Source of the DNA: Winogradskyella aurantiaca
Lineage (GTDB): Bacteria > Bacteroidota > Bacteroidia > Flavobacteriales > Flavobacteriaceae
Length of the DNA: 64,000 bases
NCBI RefSeq assembly: GCF_003362725.1
Contig: NZ_QKTV01000005.1
Span: forward strand, 124,001 to 188,000
Reading direction: 5' to 3'
Shown: piece after piece, positions 63,954 through 64,000 of the stretch
Position numbering within the stretch: position 1 is the first letter of the stretch
Layout of the letters: the number at the start of each line of letters is the position of its first letter
Program-made: the position numbers and the translations under genes
The notes under the pieces: generated by a model
What the model was told of the DNA's origin: nothing
Databases searched by the model: none
The model's input: only the letters and a program-made list of their open reading frames with translations

Positions 63954-63978
63954 AGAGGTATCAATTAATAATACCTCT
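63954..63978. terminator. Hairpin downstream of uvrB
   Basis: AGAGGTAT and ATACCTCT form a perfect eight-base-pair stem around nine bases, just after the uvrB stop. No T-run follows on the plus strand, and the A-run before it could serve the minus strand. It may be a shared terminator with a convergent gene outside the window. Confidence 0.5.
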
Positions 63979-64000
63979 AGACAATGATTAAAATTAATAC

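Overview
This AT-rich window comes from a Bacteroidota bacterium, almost certainly a marine-type member of the Flavobacteriaceae. Three things point there: proteins with type IX secretion (T9SS) type B 'gliding motility-associated' C-terminal domains, house-keeping gene orders typical of the family (rel-fur-purA-OstA-like, ruvX-def-DUF5606-mazG), and promoters with the Bacteroidota -7 element TAnnTTTG in place of an E. coli-type -10. Shine-Dalgarno sequences are mostly absent. I see no rRNA, tRNA, CRISPR array, prophage or insertion sequence.

Layout. 1-32 kb is ordinary chromosome. It holds the 3' end of a DUF3810 gene, two linked amidohydrolase-family genes, a convergent DUF6503 lipoprotein, a SpoU methyltransferase, an M48 protease and a cyclase-family lipoprotein. 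Next come rel, fur, purA, an OstA-like outer-membrane protein and a class III aminotransferase, then a TPR protein, two DUF368 membrane proteins, aroE and a DUF349 protein. A minus-strand operon (ruvX, def, DUF5606, mazG) follows, divergent from dapD. Two glycosyltransferases, a CCA-adding enzyme, a CtaA/COX15 protein, a pRiA4b ORF-3-like protein and a two-gene ABC exporter complete this part.

32.2-61.9 kb is the remarkable part: about 30 kb of seven consecutive same-strand genes for secreted, T9SS type B-sorted proteins of 594 to about 2,167 residues. They share one repeat family of about 95 residues per copy, with two cysteines and often an Asp-rich CDxDxDG loop, in 4, 2, 1 (degenerate), 17, 11, 11 and 11 copies (57 in total). 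The first two have a propeller-like N-terminal region, the third a different adhesin-like N-terminus, and the last four a choice-of-anchor-L-type domain. The three 11-copy arrays are almost the same length (1038, 1040, 1041 residues) with position-specific repeats. The 17-copy array equals that 11-copy plan plus two extra copies of a three-repeat unit (279, 279 and 281 residues). The locus looks like a surface or extracellular adhesin/filament family made by whole-gene duplication and, once, by in-frame triad expansion. No T9SS machinery gene and no PorP/SprF-type partner is in the window.

61.9-64 kb holds uvrB and a small hairpin downstream. Regulatory signals include eight exact TAnnTTTG boxes, several terminators (two in tandem just before the sixth adhesin gene), and a repeated inverted-repeat motif, ATATGTTAATAT, in three intergenic regions. 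Five start codons were moved downstream from the longest possible reading, on promoter position, signal peptides or family N-termini.
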